Positions 11,334-22,129 of a stretch of 64,000 bases of DNA are shown in pieces. Numbering within the stretch: the first letter of the stretch is position 1; the number at the start of each line of letters is the position of its first letter. This stretch comes from Paulinella micropora (taxonomy: Eukaryota > Cercozoa > Imbricatea > Euglyphida). Below the pieces are notes generated by a model, which worked only from the letters and a program-made list of their open reading frames with translations, did no database searches and was not told where the DNA came from. The position numbers were made by a program, and so were the translations under genes. Location: contig BJOX01000183.1 of assembly GCA_009731375.1 (NCBI GenBank), positions 602,531 to 666,530 of the forward strand. Direction: 5' to 3'.

Positions 11334-11620
11334 TTACAATTGAAGCTGTTTGAATATTTCTTTTTTTAGCTCTGGATAGTTGTCTAGAAATGGTTGCTTT
11401 GCAATCCATCTTAAGTATTGGGTATCAAATACGATCACATCGGCGACTGTCTTTCCCTTATATTTCCCCACAGGTATTTTTCCTTGTTCTTGAAGTTTCT
11501 TGTTTTCTGATTTGCATTCATTAATGTGTCCATCAATTACTTGCTTATTTCTTGTAAAGTAAATGTTCTGTCTTTGTTGCTGACAGATAGCTGTTCAAAT
11601 TTTTCACAAAGCTTTTGCAT
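11334..11620 (-). pseudogene. ExoX C-terminal-like small protein
   Basis: Minus strand, ATG at 11620. Core reads GKYKGKTVADV then DTQYLRWIAKQPFL, the pattern of the small ExoX-like C-terminal domain (K-Y-K-G-K and D-x-x-Y-L-x-W) found attached to exonucleases and in many large DNA viruses. One frameshift near 11540. No catalytic exonuclease domain is present. Role unknown; perhaps nucleic-acid binding. Confidence 0.5.
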
Positions 11621-11690
11621 CGATGAGTGTAGAGTAGTGAGTATATAGTAGGGAGTATAAAAAATAAAAAAATTAAATAGTTAATATAGA

Positions 11691-12413
11691 ATGAGTGAGT
11701 GGATAAAGTTTGTAAAGGCTTACTCTGCTAAGCATAACATAAGCTACAAGGAGGCATTGAAAAAGGCGAGCAAAGAATACAAACGGCAGAGCTCAGCCAA
11801 AGGCGGAGCCGTCGCACGTGTGCGACTAAAAGGCGGTAGTGCGGAGTTGTCGGAGGATGTCTATTTGTCTTCGTTGGATAGAAAGGGTGCTGACGGATGG
11901 AAACCAGTCGCAGGCAAAGAAAAATCAACGGTGTATGAAAAAGATTGCAAAGCGATTGTAGCATTTAGGGAAAGTGCGGATAAAAGGGACCTATTAACCG
12001 ATGTCGCATTGGTGAAGGGTGTATTGAAAAGAACACCAAGATACAAAGAAGAGCAGAAGCTGGTTAATCAAGTCATAAAGAAATATGGTAAAGAAAATGT
12101 AGAGCTGACGGGACATTCACTAGGTGGTACAATAGCAAAAGACTTAAGCAGACAAATGGGGGTGAAGGCCACTACATACAATAAAGGCAGTAACACAAAA
12201 GACTTCATTGAAAGAGTGATTGACAGAGTGGCGGTGAAAGTAAATCCAAAAGGGAAGAGGGCGAAGACTGCGAAGCTAACGACGAACTACCGAACAGCAT
12301 TTGACCCCGTATCATTGTTAGGGGCGACTGCAGTAAATACTAAGTTAGTGAAACCAAAAAAAGGAATTCATGCAATAAGAAGCTTTAAGGGTAAAGGTAA
12401 AAAAAAATTATAA
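11691..12413 (+). CDS. Lipase-like alpha/beta hydrolase
   Basis: Intact, 240 residues. The N-terminal helix (WIKFVKAYSAKHNISYKEAL) is followed by a catalytic core with the nucleophile elbow GHSLGG at about 12115-12132 and then KATTYNKGSNTKDF. A later Asp (TAFDPVS) and His (GIHAIRSF) could complete a Ser-Asp-His triad as in class 3 lipases. The basic C-terminus is KGKGKKKL. Related lipase genes occur in polinton-like and giant viruses, where a role in membrane passage or release is assumed. It stops 20 bp short of the 3' end of polB (convergent). Confidence 0.7.
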   Translation: MSEWIKFVKAYSAKHNISYKEALKKASKEYKRQSSAKGGAVARVRLKGGSAELSEDVYLSSLDRKGADGWKPVAGKEKSTVYEKDCKAIVAFRESADKRDLLTDVALVKGVLKRTPRYKEEQKLVNQVIKKYGKENVELTGHSLGGTIAKDLSRQMGVKATTYNKGSNTKDFIERVIDRVAVKVNPKGKRAKTAKLTTNYRTAFDPVSLLGATAVNTKLVKPKKGIHAIRSFKGKGKKKL

Positions 12414-12433
12414 AGTTTTTATTGCTTTTTCAT

Positions 12434-15400
12434 TTAGTATAAGTCTACAATACCTATAATATTTCTTTTGGTGTAAGTAAAGCTGAATATTTTTTCTAAG
12501 TATTCGCTCGTTATTTTTTTCTGTTGTTTGTCTCTTGTTATCTTGCTGTTCTCTACTATAACAACTTTACCAGATTTTTCAATTCGTTTAGCAATCAATT
12601 TTTCTTCCTGAGACTTAAGCAACTCTAACAATTCATTCTTACCGTTCTCAATAAGGTCGCTGTTGTTAATACCAAGTCCGCAACTGATGACACTTAACAT
12701 ATTTGGTAAATTTAATGATTTGTTGTTTTCATAATTCATACTAAAACCTTTGACTTTCATACTTGCTTTGCCGTTATCTAAGACATATCCATAACACTTT
12801 GGCCCGCCTCCGATAAATGTCATAATCTTTGCTCCGTGTAGTTCGTCTGTCCATTCACCTAACAACTTACCAGTTTTCACATCTGTTTCGCCCTTCGTTA
12901 AGTCTGTTGTGTATATTACACTGTCAGTATCGTGGTATAGAATTCGGTTGCCTAGTTTGTCCATCATCTCATATAGTCTAATCCTCGCGTGGCAAGTAGT
13001 AAATAAAGCAACTACAATATTTGTTTTCACGGGGTCACTTACCGCATCTTGTTTAAGGTCATAACTCGCTTCTATTATTTTGTCGTTAATAATGTTTATG
13101 TTTATGTTATCGACCGACTTGTCGCTCATTAACTTGTATAAGGTATCTTTGTCTTTTATCATTTTGTTTTGAGTTTTGCTTTGCTTTTCGCCAAACTTGC
13201 CCCACAACGAGTTTCAGCACAACTTAGCAACAGCTCGCCGTCCTGGGTTTTCTTCTATTTTGCTTTCGTCCATCTTAATACCCATCCTGACTTCCATACT
13301 GTCAATGTAGTTTCTTTTTTGTTCCTGTGTAATACAGCCATCAGGATATCCGCTTGACTCTTGCTTAACCTTTAAGAAAGTTTTTATGTAATCTTTGAAC
13401 AGGCTACTGCTCTGCTCCTTCCAATGCCATACCTCATATACCTTAATTAGCTTGTAGCCTTTGTCTAAGGCCTTGTAAATTTCGGGTGTTGCCCAAGTGC
13501 CAGTTATTGCTGTGTAATACAGCCATCAGGATATCCGCTTGACTCTTGCTTAACCTTTAAGAAAGTTTTATGTAATCTTTGAACAGGCTACTGCTCTGCT
13601 CCTTCCAATGCCATACCTCATATACCTTAATTAGCTTGTAGCCTTTGTCTAAGGCCTTGTAAATTTTGGGTGTTGCCCAAGTGCCAGTTATTGCTCGCTC
13701 GTTATCGGTGTGCTTACATTCATCCTTTTGTTCAGTCATTCCGCACTTGTCGCATAAGTAATACATTAGTTTTCCTCTATCCACCTTAGGTAAAACGGGA
13801 TGGAGTAATTTTCTAGGAGGTAGCATCTTAACCTTAGCCACTCCGAAATATTCTCTGTTTATGATTTTGTTTTTCATATCTTTTCTGTCGTCATCGTTAC
13901 TGGGTCTAATGATTTCGTGGTGCCCGCTAGGGTAAAGGTCGTAAAACATAACGGTAGGATACAGAGAGCATATGTCAACGTATTTCGCGTATTCATCGTT
14001 GTGTTGTGATTTTCAATACAATGTTAGAGCATCCGTTCTACCACCAAACATTGCTTCTCGCGGGTCAAGTCCTTCTGTAATTCGTTCATTAGTATCTTCC
14101 GCTAGGCTTTCACTTGTTTTCATTCATCTCCATTCACATTCCCAGATAGATACTAGTTTGCTGACTTGTTTGCTCAGTTCTTTTTCTCGTCTCATTGTTG
14201 CCTTGTATAGTTCGCCCATCGTCTTATTCTTTTTAGTGTTAATGCTATTGCCATTGAAGCACTTTGGGCATCCGTGCCAGAGACATCAGTGAAATTCGTA
14301 AGCGGTTTTTGTCTTTTCATCCCAGCCATGTACATACGCATTTGATTGGCCTAAGTTTAACAACTTTTCACCACCATTGAATGCGTGTTTGATATCAGTT
14401 TGGTCTAACCTGCTTCTGTAAGCTATCCATTCAACACAAGCCCGAGAGGTAATCCTGTTTTGCTTTTCCGCCTTCAACACAGCAATTGAATTCTCTGGCA
14501 TAAACTTAGCACGATCCAAAGCCATAACACAACTCGCAATAGTTGTATATTGAAACGGGTCAATACCGAATTCTAGAAACTGCTTTCTAAAATCCATACA
14601 ACCCCTTCTCAATATATCAACATCGCTATGACAGTATTCTGCGATTTCCTTCCGCATATCAAATGTGTTGTTTTTTTTTTTGCTTTCATACCATTCTAAG
14701 AATTCCGCTCTTTTCTTATCTTTCATCGTGTCGTAGCCGTAGTGCTTTTTATGAGGCATCACACCAACATAATTCTTATTCTTATCAGTGTTGAAGAAGT
14801 GAGGGAAAAAGCCCTTTTTAAGTTCCTTCAATCCGAATGTTTTAGGAAAGTCTGACAACTGCATCGTGAGGAAACTATCAATGAAGCGGTATTTCTTCAA
14901 AGTCATCATCATAATCTTACCGCCCTGATATATGACGAATGGTGCCTGCCCGTTATCTACCAACCATTTAAGAATAAACTGACAGTCATAACCGCGACTG
15001 TTATGAGCAATGAATGTAAAGTCGTTGTGCTTAGATTCAAAAGCCCACTTACAGAAATCATCAATGTTCTTATGGATAACTGGTGGTTCCTTCGCATCGT
15101 AATACTGACTTTCCGCATGATTAACAATGTGCTCACCAGTATCCTGTGTCGCTTCAAAGTCAAAGAATATGTATTTCTCTGAAAAAAGGTAATATGTCTT
15201 TGTTCAAGATTTCGCATTGGTGTTCAAGTGGCATCAGTTCCTTACAATTACGACATTTCGCATATCCGCATTTGTGTTAGTCCTTTCTCCTGTAATTAAG
15301 TCCGCACGAAAGACATTTCGCTTTGAGATCGCAATTCGTCTTCTTGTGGTTGTTGAAACATGCAGTGTTTGGAAACATTACACGAATAGCAATCAGTCCA

Positions 15401-16617
15401 ATTGCTTTTATCGTTAATACCCTTGCAGTCTTTGGTTTCGCAGATATTACATTTAGCTTCGCAGGCATGTCTTTCCATATAGCCCCTTAAACATAACTCA
15501 CAGAAAAATTCTTTTTTCCTACCATAGACTTCATATTGGTTAAGGCATCGTAGTGCTTCTCTGTCTTAAGTATTTAAAGGTTCGTAAGTCGCTCGCCCTT
15601 TTCATTAAGCAGGTCAGTCTTATAAACAATCTTGTCAGGGAATTCAACAATAACCAGATTGTATTTAATGTGGATAGCAAATGTATTGATTTCAGGAATA
15701 TCGCACACATCCTGAATGACTTTCGCTTCTTCGTGCAACTTAATAGCCATCTCCTCCTGTATCTTTCTGCCTTTCATAATCTGTGAGTATTTTGTATGTT
15801 TTTCAATTTTTTCTTTTACTACAACAATTGCTCTGGCTAAGCATATGTTGTCTGTATTATTAATTTGAATTACTCCTCTCTTTTTATATACATCCAATTT
15901 ATTAATTACTTGAAGCCTCGTTCCACCCGTTTGCATTTCAACAGATTTCAAAACGAATCTAAACTTATCCATATTAGTTCCCTTTTCGTCTGTATAAATG
16001 CTTTCGTTGCTTTGAAATAATGCTGAAAGTCTTTCTAAAACATCGCTAACAGAAATCTCGTTAAGCTTTTTCAACTTTGTAGGTACTGCCCCATAGTAAT
16101 CTACAAACTTGATGCTTACATTAACCATACTACCTTGTCTCTGTCTTTTGATAAAGTCGTTCAGGATTATCTCAATAAACTGTAGAATATCATTCATACT
16201 GAAAGAAGTGAAGTTGCCAGTAAGCCTAACCCAATACTGGCTTTCATTAACACCCAGAATGTGCTTCTTTCTATCAACATGTTTGATTTCGTAGTTCGCA
16301 TACCGCATCAGGTCTTTTACCTTTTCTTTTTTTTCTCTCACTTTCGCTTCAAACTGTGGAGGTAATGGTGGTGCTACTGGAATACATTGTTTCTGTTCCT
16401 CAACACCTCTTACTCTGTTCAAGTAATTTTGGGCCGTTGTTGTATCCACCTTATACTTTCTCGTCTTCGGTATTATATACAGCACATCTTGACCCCTTAC
16501 CGTTTTGATTTCATAATTAATTTTTTTCCCTAAATTTGTCCAACCTATACGTCTTACCGTTGTAAGTGTGTGTCTCCATCGTTGGTCAGTGTATATGTAG
16601 GAAAATATTTTTTTCAA
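12434..16617 (-). pseudogene. polB: Protein-primed family B DNA polymerase, fragmented
   Basis: Replicates the viral genome from a protein primer. Going 5' to 3' on the minus strand: N-terminal region (16617-15574) with the polinton-type motif VIQINNTDNICLARAIVV; a Cys-rich zinc region at 15480-15200; exonuclease motifs ExoI (FFDFEATQD), ExoII (FIAHNSRGYDCQFIL) and ExoIII (YCHSDVDIL) at 15190-14600; the TPR1-like region (LLHPVLPKVDRGKL, GTWATPKIYKALDKGY) at 13900-13600; motif B GKF near 13200 and motif C YHDTDSVIY near 12930. About 1390 codons, the size of polinton PolB. Several frameshifts and a 185-bp tandem duplication break it. No second polB is seen in the window. Confidence 0.85.
13326..13694. 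repeat. 185-bp direct tandem duplication inside polB
   Basis: The stretch starting TGTGTAATACAGCCATCAGG at 13326 recurs at 13511. The two copies differ by one T in a homopolymer (TTTTT/TTTT) and one C/T change. The length is not a multiple of three, so it breaks the polymerase frame between the TPR region and motif B. Confidence 0.9.
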
Positions 16618-16629
16618 AAATAAAAATTA

Positions 16630-16800
16630 ATTATCTCAATTGTCTGCCCCGCCGTGGTCCGCTGTGTGCCCCCGTGTCTATATATAAGGGGGGCCCTGTG
16701 TTTAGATGAAAATTAGGGCGGGGCGGGCGGTGCGGGAGGGGCGGGCGAGACTGGCGGTGCCGAAAAAAAAATATTATTATTATATTGAAATGAGTCCGCA
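16630..16800. other. GC-rich, strand-biased intergenic patch
   Basis: Between the 5' end of polB and the zinc-finger gene the base composition changes sharply: CCCCGCCGTGG, GGGGGGCCC, then GGGCGGGGCGGGCGG and similar G-runs, flanked by AT-rich DNA. TATATATAAGG at 16678 could be a promoter for a transcript on the plus strand or a mirror for polB. No coding sequence seen. Confidence 0.45.
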
Positions 16801-16861
16801 ATGACAGTTATGTTCGCGATAATGACAGAAATCACACTAGTCGTCACTGTCTCGTCTTTTA

Positions 16862-17475
16862 TTAATATTTTGTATCATTCTTTCCCATTCTTCTTTTTTT
16901 CTTCTTTTCTTCTTGTTTTTCAATAAATCTTTTATGTTTTTTTGAGCTGAAATGAATCCGCTTTCGGTGTTCAGCGATATCAATTTCAGAACCACAATCA
17001 CATTTGTATATCGTCGTTTGTTTTCTGTCATCGTGTGCCTCTTGTTTGTTCCCCTGTGTATCCTTATATATTACCCCTTCGTTTTGTTTAGAATAATTTT
17101 TTTCTGTGTGAATTTTTGATTTCATATGCCTTGCTTTGCTACTTCTATTGATTTCAACTCCGCATTCACACTTGAATGTTTTATTCTTCCAATTTCTTTT
17201 CTTTTCTTTTTTGATTTCTTTTGTTTCCTTATCATAATTAACTTTCCATTCATCATACTTTGGTTTTACTTTTTCCTCGTGGTATTTCTTTGCTTCTTCC
17301 ATTGCTTGTTTTTGTGTTCTTCGTTTTCCAATAGTAAAACTCTTAAACATCGTTTACCTCCTTCTCTCCATTGAACTTTTACCATCGGCCTCTTTTCGTT
17401 ATTCTTTATCATAAAACATCCTTTTGAAATCGTAAACCTGCGACTTGCCTTTTTTTCAGTGTCGTCGTTTGTCAT
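16862..17475 (-). pseudogene. Zinc-finger charged protein
   Basis: Minus strand. Starts MTNDDTEKKASRRFTISKGC, then after a frameshift near 17360 KSFTIGKRRTQKQAMEEAKK. Two zinc modules: CECGVEINRSSKARHMKSKIH and CDCGSEIDIAEHRKRIH (C-x-C-G ... H-x(3-5)-H), followed by a Lys/Glu tail. The same C-x-C-G...RH module ends the GIY-YIG gene. Function unknown; nucleic-acid binding likely. It is the last viral-type gene before host-like DNA. Confidence 0.6.
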
Positions 17476-17640
17476 CCTGTATGTGTCTTTATATTTTAAC
17501 TATATTATTTTAAATATTAATATTTGTTGCCATTTTGTCCCGGCGGGCCGGCCGGTGTGTGTCTCTGGGGGCGGGGGGATGTGTATTGAAAAAGTGTCTT
17601 GTAGTGGCACCCTATACTACTCATCGGGGGTAACGACCTA
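17476..17640. other. Probable right edge of element A
   Basis: AT-rich DNA gives way at about 17535 to a GC-rich palindromic stretch (GGCGGGCCGGCCGG) and G-runs, then to sequence of host-like composition. No terminal inverted repeat partner can be checked, because the left end of A lies outside the window. Confidence 0.35.
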
Positions 17641-17642
17641 CC

Positions 17643-18075
17643 CAGACCGGCTGTTCATAAATATGTAGAGATTGCCAGGCTCAGGGAAGAAAACAAGGCC
17701 CTACGTGAACGCTTGGCTGCTCTTCCCCAGGCCAAGTCATCTGGGCACAAGAGAATTGAGGAAGACCTCATTCTTTTTTGCAGGGGAAAGGTTCCGAACC
17801 TTGGTTGCAAGCCTCTGCGAGTTTTGGTGAATTGCTTCGAGAAGGTGGCAAAAATCGTTTTTACCTACCAAGGCCAACGCAATGTTGCGCTTGTCAAACT
17901 TGTAAACGAGCGGATTAGAAAGGCAGTGACAGACAGCCAGCCCAACGTTCCTGTGTCATTGACCATCCGTGCTGAGCTGATGAAAGCAACAAAGAACAAC
18001 TTCACTTTCGGAGTTCACGTATCGTTTCCAACCAAGGAAGAGGCACGTCTTGTCAAGGAGGTTGCTCTCTCTCTC
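17643..18075 (+). CDS. Host-like exon with leucine-zipper start, function unknown
   Basis: An open frame of about 140 codons without a good start codon: IARLREENKALRERL (heptad leucines), then an ordered globular part (LGCKPLRVLVNCFEKV, VSLTIRAELMKATKNNF, GVHVSFPTKEEARLVKE). It runs into a CT microsatellite at about 18065, where a GT donor-like site (GAG/GTTGCT) lies. It looks like an internal exon of a host or transposon gene. I do not recognise the family. Confidence 0.35.
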
Positions 18076-18367
18076 TCTCTCTGTACATGTGTATGTATAT
18101 ATATATGTATTTATTTTTGTAACTTGGCTTGTCTACCTATCTTTCTTTCTGTATGTTTATTTACTTAGCTGATCGAAGGCGCTGCAAAACGATAGATTCA
18201 TCTGATAGAAATGCAAAGTTTTCTTGCTGCGAAAGGTAAAGCGCGACCACCTGTCATTCTTACTTATAAAGAAAAAGTAAAAAAAAAAAAATGTTCAGTA
18301 ATTTTACGAACAACAATCAGCTAAAGGAAATATAGTTGAAGACTGTGTTCAGAATTTTTCAGAGTAT

Positions 18368-18790
18368 GTGAAGATAGGAGATGAACAAGAAAATCAGAAA
18401 GCGCAGAAAAAGCACTCAGCTCTCTCGCAAGCTCTGAACTCAAGGGAAAAATCAACTTCTGACTCTGCTGAACCTGGTTTGAGAGCTCAATCTCACCAGG
18501 AACATAGAACAGAAATTGATCTTTTCCTAGTAGGTAAGGCTGTAGAAGTTATACAGACTAGATTAGGTAGAACAGTTCGTAAGGTTGTTAGTTTATTAAC
18601 GGAAGTAAGGAAGCCACCTAGTAAGAAACAAAAGTTAGTCCAGGCGCAAATTAACCTTAATCTTCCTGTAAAGCAGGCAGTGCCAAGTCAAAAAGCGACT
18701 CGAAATCAGATCATGAGGATGCTGATATCACTCACATATGTTTTTTTAAACATCAAAAAAAAGTTAAGTGCGCTGCTGAATCGATTTTAA
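18368..18790 (+). CDS. Hypothetical protein, host-like region
   Basis: An open frame of 140 codons with a Ser/Gln/Lys-rich composition (LSQALNSREKSTSDSAEPG, KPPSKKQKLVQAQINLNL). No motif recognised; may be an exon continuing the gene at 17.6-18.1 kb. Confidence 0.25.
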   Translation: MKIGDEQENQKAQKKHSALSQALNSREKSTSDSAEPGLRAQSHQEHRTEIDLFLVGKAVEVIQTRLGRTVRKVVSLLTEVRKPPSKKQKLVQAQINLNLPVKQAVPSQKATRNQIMRMLISLTYVFLNIKKKLSALLNRF

Positions 18791-18970
18791 TTGAATTGTA
18801 TGTTATTAAAGTTTGCATGTTCCTTATTAAACTACTTCAATTAGCTTGAAAAATTTTAGCAGTTTTAATGAACGACGTCAGCAAAGTTGTTTGTTCAGGG
18901 GTTTTGCGTTGCGTCACATTTGTCCACAAATTGCTACATTCCATCCGGGCCGTCTTCACAGAATGAGTAT

Positions 18971-18972
18971 TT

Positions 18973-19025
<53 letters not shown>

Positions 19026-19026
19026 G
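18971..19026. repeat. (TTG)n microsatellite
   Basis: About 18 uninterrupted TTG units. Host-type simple repeat. Confidence 0.95.
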
Positions 19027-19158
19027 AGAGCAAAGTCTGTTTGTGTGCTTTTGACTTGTGTTTTTATTGTGTCTACTTTACTAATTCAAATGTTTTTGTA
19101 CATTCTGGCTTTCCACACCATAGTATTACCATAGGGTTCCCTACCAATTTTTTGTTTT

Positions 19159-19509
19159 GTGCCTGCAAAATTGCATGTGTTTAAGGAACGTTGCGTGCAC
19201 CATCCGGACCAAAAAGCTTTTCTCGCTGTGGACCAGACTATGTTGAAGCCAGGAATCCCGGGCCACCACCCTCCAAAAAAGTTGTTTGACGGACTAAAAA
19301 AGCTGGAGGTTAATTTCGGCGGCGGTATTAATTTTTCCATGTCTCACGACCATCCTACTAAATATCTTTTCGTCGATTGGTCCAACTTCACAAAAAACGC
19401 CGATCTTGATTGCACACAGTTGCTTTTCATGGTTTGGGCAATGTTGCGTCCGACCTCTGAGTTTGCAGTCGCCCGGGCCACCACGCTGCGAATACATGTG
19501 GACATATAA
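19159..19509 (+). CDS. Hypothetical exon
   Basis: An open frame of about 116 codons with no ATG start, preceded by a T-rich, splice-acceptor-like stretch. Readable parts: HHPDQKAFLAVDQTMLKPGI, LEVNFGGGINFSMSHDH, LFMVWAMLRPTSEFAVARA. Balanced composition suggests real coding sequence. Family not recognised. Confidence 0.35.
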   Translation: MPAKLHVFKERCVHHPDQKAFLAVDQTMLKPGIPGHHPPKKLFDGLKKLEVNFGGGINFSMSHDHPTKYLFVDWSNFTKNADLDCTQLLFMVWAMLRPTSEFAVARATTLRIHVDI

Positions 19510-19883
19510 CACAGCTGCCGAAAACAAAAAATCAATGGGTGTTCTGTTTTGCTGGCTGGTTGCTGCTTCTGGCTTTATTAAAAAAGGTAATGTCACCTGT
19601 GCTCGCTTGCAACAATAAATTTAGATGTTGAAATTTTTAGGTGGTTTTGACTTTTTGCCTGTTGGTCACACGGGAAATGAGATGGACGGCTCAGTATTTA
19701 AAGATGTGAAGGAAAAAAGCAAGGTCACTGATATCACTTGTCTATATGGCATTTTTTGAGTAGCGCAGGCGGGTCTGACAAACCTAATGAACTTATCTTT
19801 TTGAAAACAGTTTGTGACTTTCGTTCCTTCTTTCAGCCTTATTTGCTTGGTGTGCAAAGAACCATGTATGATAGGTATTTTGA

Positions 19884-20307
19884 GATCAAGCTGTAGACAG
19901 CGAGTTCGAGCGCAAGCTTCAAGCTGTTGAAAGCGATTTTCAGCGCAAGCTCAAGGAACAGAAAGAGGAATTGGAAAGAAGGTCAGAAAAAGAGAAATTT
20001 TTTTGAACTTGAGAACCAATTGCAAATGGATACCAAAGCTAGTACCAAAAGCCCCAGCGCAGCAAAATCAGCCAAGCCAGCCACGCAGCAGCAGCCGCCG
20101 CCGGCGTCCTCGACGACACGTGCACCGCCGTCATCTTTGCCCCCGCCCCAGTCTTTTGCGTCTCCTTTGCAAGCTGCAAAATCGAATATGAGTAAACCAT
20201 TTTCGCAGCGGTTAGGTCTTCCCGATCGCAAACGAACGCTTCCTTTTCGTCCAGATTTACGTCAGGACAACTTTTCAATAGAAATCCCAGTTCGAAAAAA
20301 ACAATAA
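19884..20307 (+). pseudogene. Coiled-coil plus Pro-rich protein end, host-like
   Basis: First part is coiled coil (FERKLQAVESDFQRKLKEQ, KEELERRSEKEKF). A seventh T in a T-run near 20000 shifts the frame, after which it continues ELENQLQMDTKASTKSPSA, a Pro/Ala/Gln-rich stretch and a basic end (GLPDRKRTLPF, stop at 20307). The same single-base homopolymer defect seen in the viral genes occurs here in host-like DNA. Partner or function unknown. Confidence 0.4.
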
Positions 20308-21128
20308 AAAAATAATCATATTATAAAATAATAAATAATTCATATAAATATTCTTGCCTCTCTTTCAACTTCCATTTTTCTGTTTGATTTTATCTTTTAC
20401 AATATTTGTTTTTTTCTTTTATTTCAACGCTTCAGAGTTTTGTTGTCTGCCTTAAGGCTTTGTATCTCTTTTATACAGCACCTGAGAATGACAACAGTCA
20501 AGTATCACATCACCACCCAAGTTTGGCATCACCGAAAATGCACGCCAAGCCGCCTGATGTTTCTCATAATACCGACAAATCAATATCCTTCTCCAACAGC
20601 ATCGCATTTTTCCTCGTTCTGACTTGCGACAGGATAAGATTTCATTCCCGATTCCCACAGTTCCTGCCAAAAGGAGAAAACTTGAAAGTATTGGCATGTC
20701 AGTTTAAGACAATACTGATTTTTTCACATCGTTTTTTGCTAGTCAATAATCGATCTGTTCTTTCCTTTTTTTTCTTTGTACATCAATTCAATTAGAATAA
20801 TACTTGTTTTAAGTTTTACGAGCGATTTTGTACACAATATGTTTTTCAGTAATCATGTCGGACTGAGCGTATGAAATTACCCAGACCAGGTCTAGCTATC
20901 TTTTTGAAGTCAGATATCGAACTCTATAAGTCTTAATAATACCTTAAATATTGCTTGAAAAATAGTGATTATTAATCAAAATAATTAAAATATTAATAAT
21001 AGTTAGATAGAATTACGGCACACCAAGCATGAAACTTAGTTCATCAAGGGTGAAACTTTACCTTGGTCAAGGTAAAATTTTTCCCAATTACGGCTTTACA
21101 CTCCTCCTTGAGCTCCTCGTTGGCATAC
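20308..21128. other. No gene recognised
   Basis: AT-rich non-coding DNA (20308-20450 and 20700-21010 are especially A/T-rich), with no convincing open frame. Open stretches at 20400-20800 have the composition of chance frames. Confidence 0.5.
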
Positions 21129-21129
<1 letters not shown>

Positions 21130-21159
<30 letters not shown>

Positions 21160-21303
21160 AAGAAGAAGAAGAAGAAGAAGAAGAAGAAGAAGAAGAAGAA
21201 GAAGAAGAAGAAGAAGAGGAGGAGGAGGAGGAGGAAGAAGAGGAAGAGGAAGAGGAAGAGGAAGAGGAAGAAGAAGAAGAAGAAGAAGAAGAAGAAGAAG
21301 AAG

Positions 21304-21335
<32 letters not shown>

Positions 21336-21386
21336 GAAGAAGAAGAAGAAGAAGAAGAAGAAGAAGAAGAAGAAGAAGAAGAAGAA
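21130..21386. repeat. (AAG)n microsatellite with GGA interruptions
   Basis: About 250 bp of AAG units with an internal GAGGAGG/GGAAGA patch near 21215-21265 and a single AGTAGA interruption near 21332. The Arg-only translation of this stretch is not a gene. Confidence 0.95.
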
Positions 21387-21899
21387 TATGTTTGAAAAAA
21401 AAGGGGGGAACCGCTGCTGCTGGGTTTCTTTTTTTTTATATATATATTCTTTTAGTAACCTCTGTTTTGGCTTTGGGTACTGTTGCCAACCGCCGCAACG
21501 TATTCCTGTACGCAGTTAAGATAGAGATGTCCATATTTACATCTGGCAGCTGCCCCGTGATGGCAGCCGCCAGATTATGGAGATCCAGGAACCCTACAGC
21601 TATTACCCCGTGAAAGGGTTGGGTCATCTTTGACAGTGTCCTTGAAAATGTTTATCCCGTGCCTTGTAACATGGCTCTGACTATACTTGGGGGGTGGTCG
21701 AAGTCGGAAACATTGGCAAAGTCGAGGTTTAACTTAGATTTGGCTCCCCGCCTCAACGTAATGGCAGTGATTGCAGCCTGGCCTAAAGCCCTGCGGACCA
21801 GGCAACTGGGGTGATTTTAGGTAAAAGAAATAAATCCTGGTAATTTTCAAGTTTGGTTTTAGGTGTTGGGCCGGGTTGGGGGTTTGGGGCTGCCACGTT

Positions 21900-21939
21900 G
21901 TGTGTGTGTGTGTGGGGGGGGGGGGGGGGNNNNNNNNNN
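21900..21939. other. GT/G-run and assembly gap
   Basis: (TG)n, then a G homopolymer, then ten N at 21930-21939. Assembly break at low-complexity sequence. Confidence 0.95.
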
Positions 21940-22129
21940 TGACAGCAACAGGAGGCAGCAACTTTATGGTGCCCGTTATAGGCGAAAAAAGCACATGCAC
22001 ACACAAATTTCTATGCAAAAGTGGACAAACACAGTATAGTTATTTGGAACATATGAGAACACAAAACACAGCAAGGTATCATTTGTAGGCAACAGAAGGG
22101 AAGAAAAACGAGATGGCGGGAAGCATTTC

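Noticed and set aside
16630-16800. Structured RNA or rRNA piece in the GC-rich patch
   Set aside because: No conserved rRNA or tRNA sequence or cloverleaf could be recognised there or elsewhere in the window.
20400-20800. Overlapping open frames in three frames
   Set aside because: Phe/Ser/His-rich composition without any conserved pattern; likely chance frames in T-rich DNA.
21029-21613. Long Arg-rich open frame
   Set aside because: It is the translation of the AAG microsatellite.
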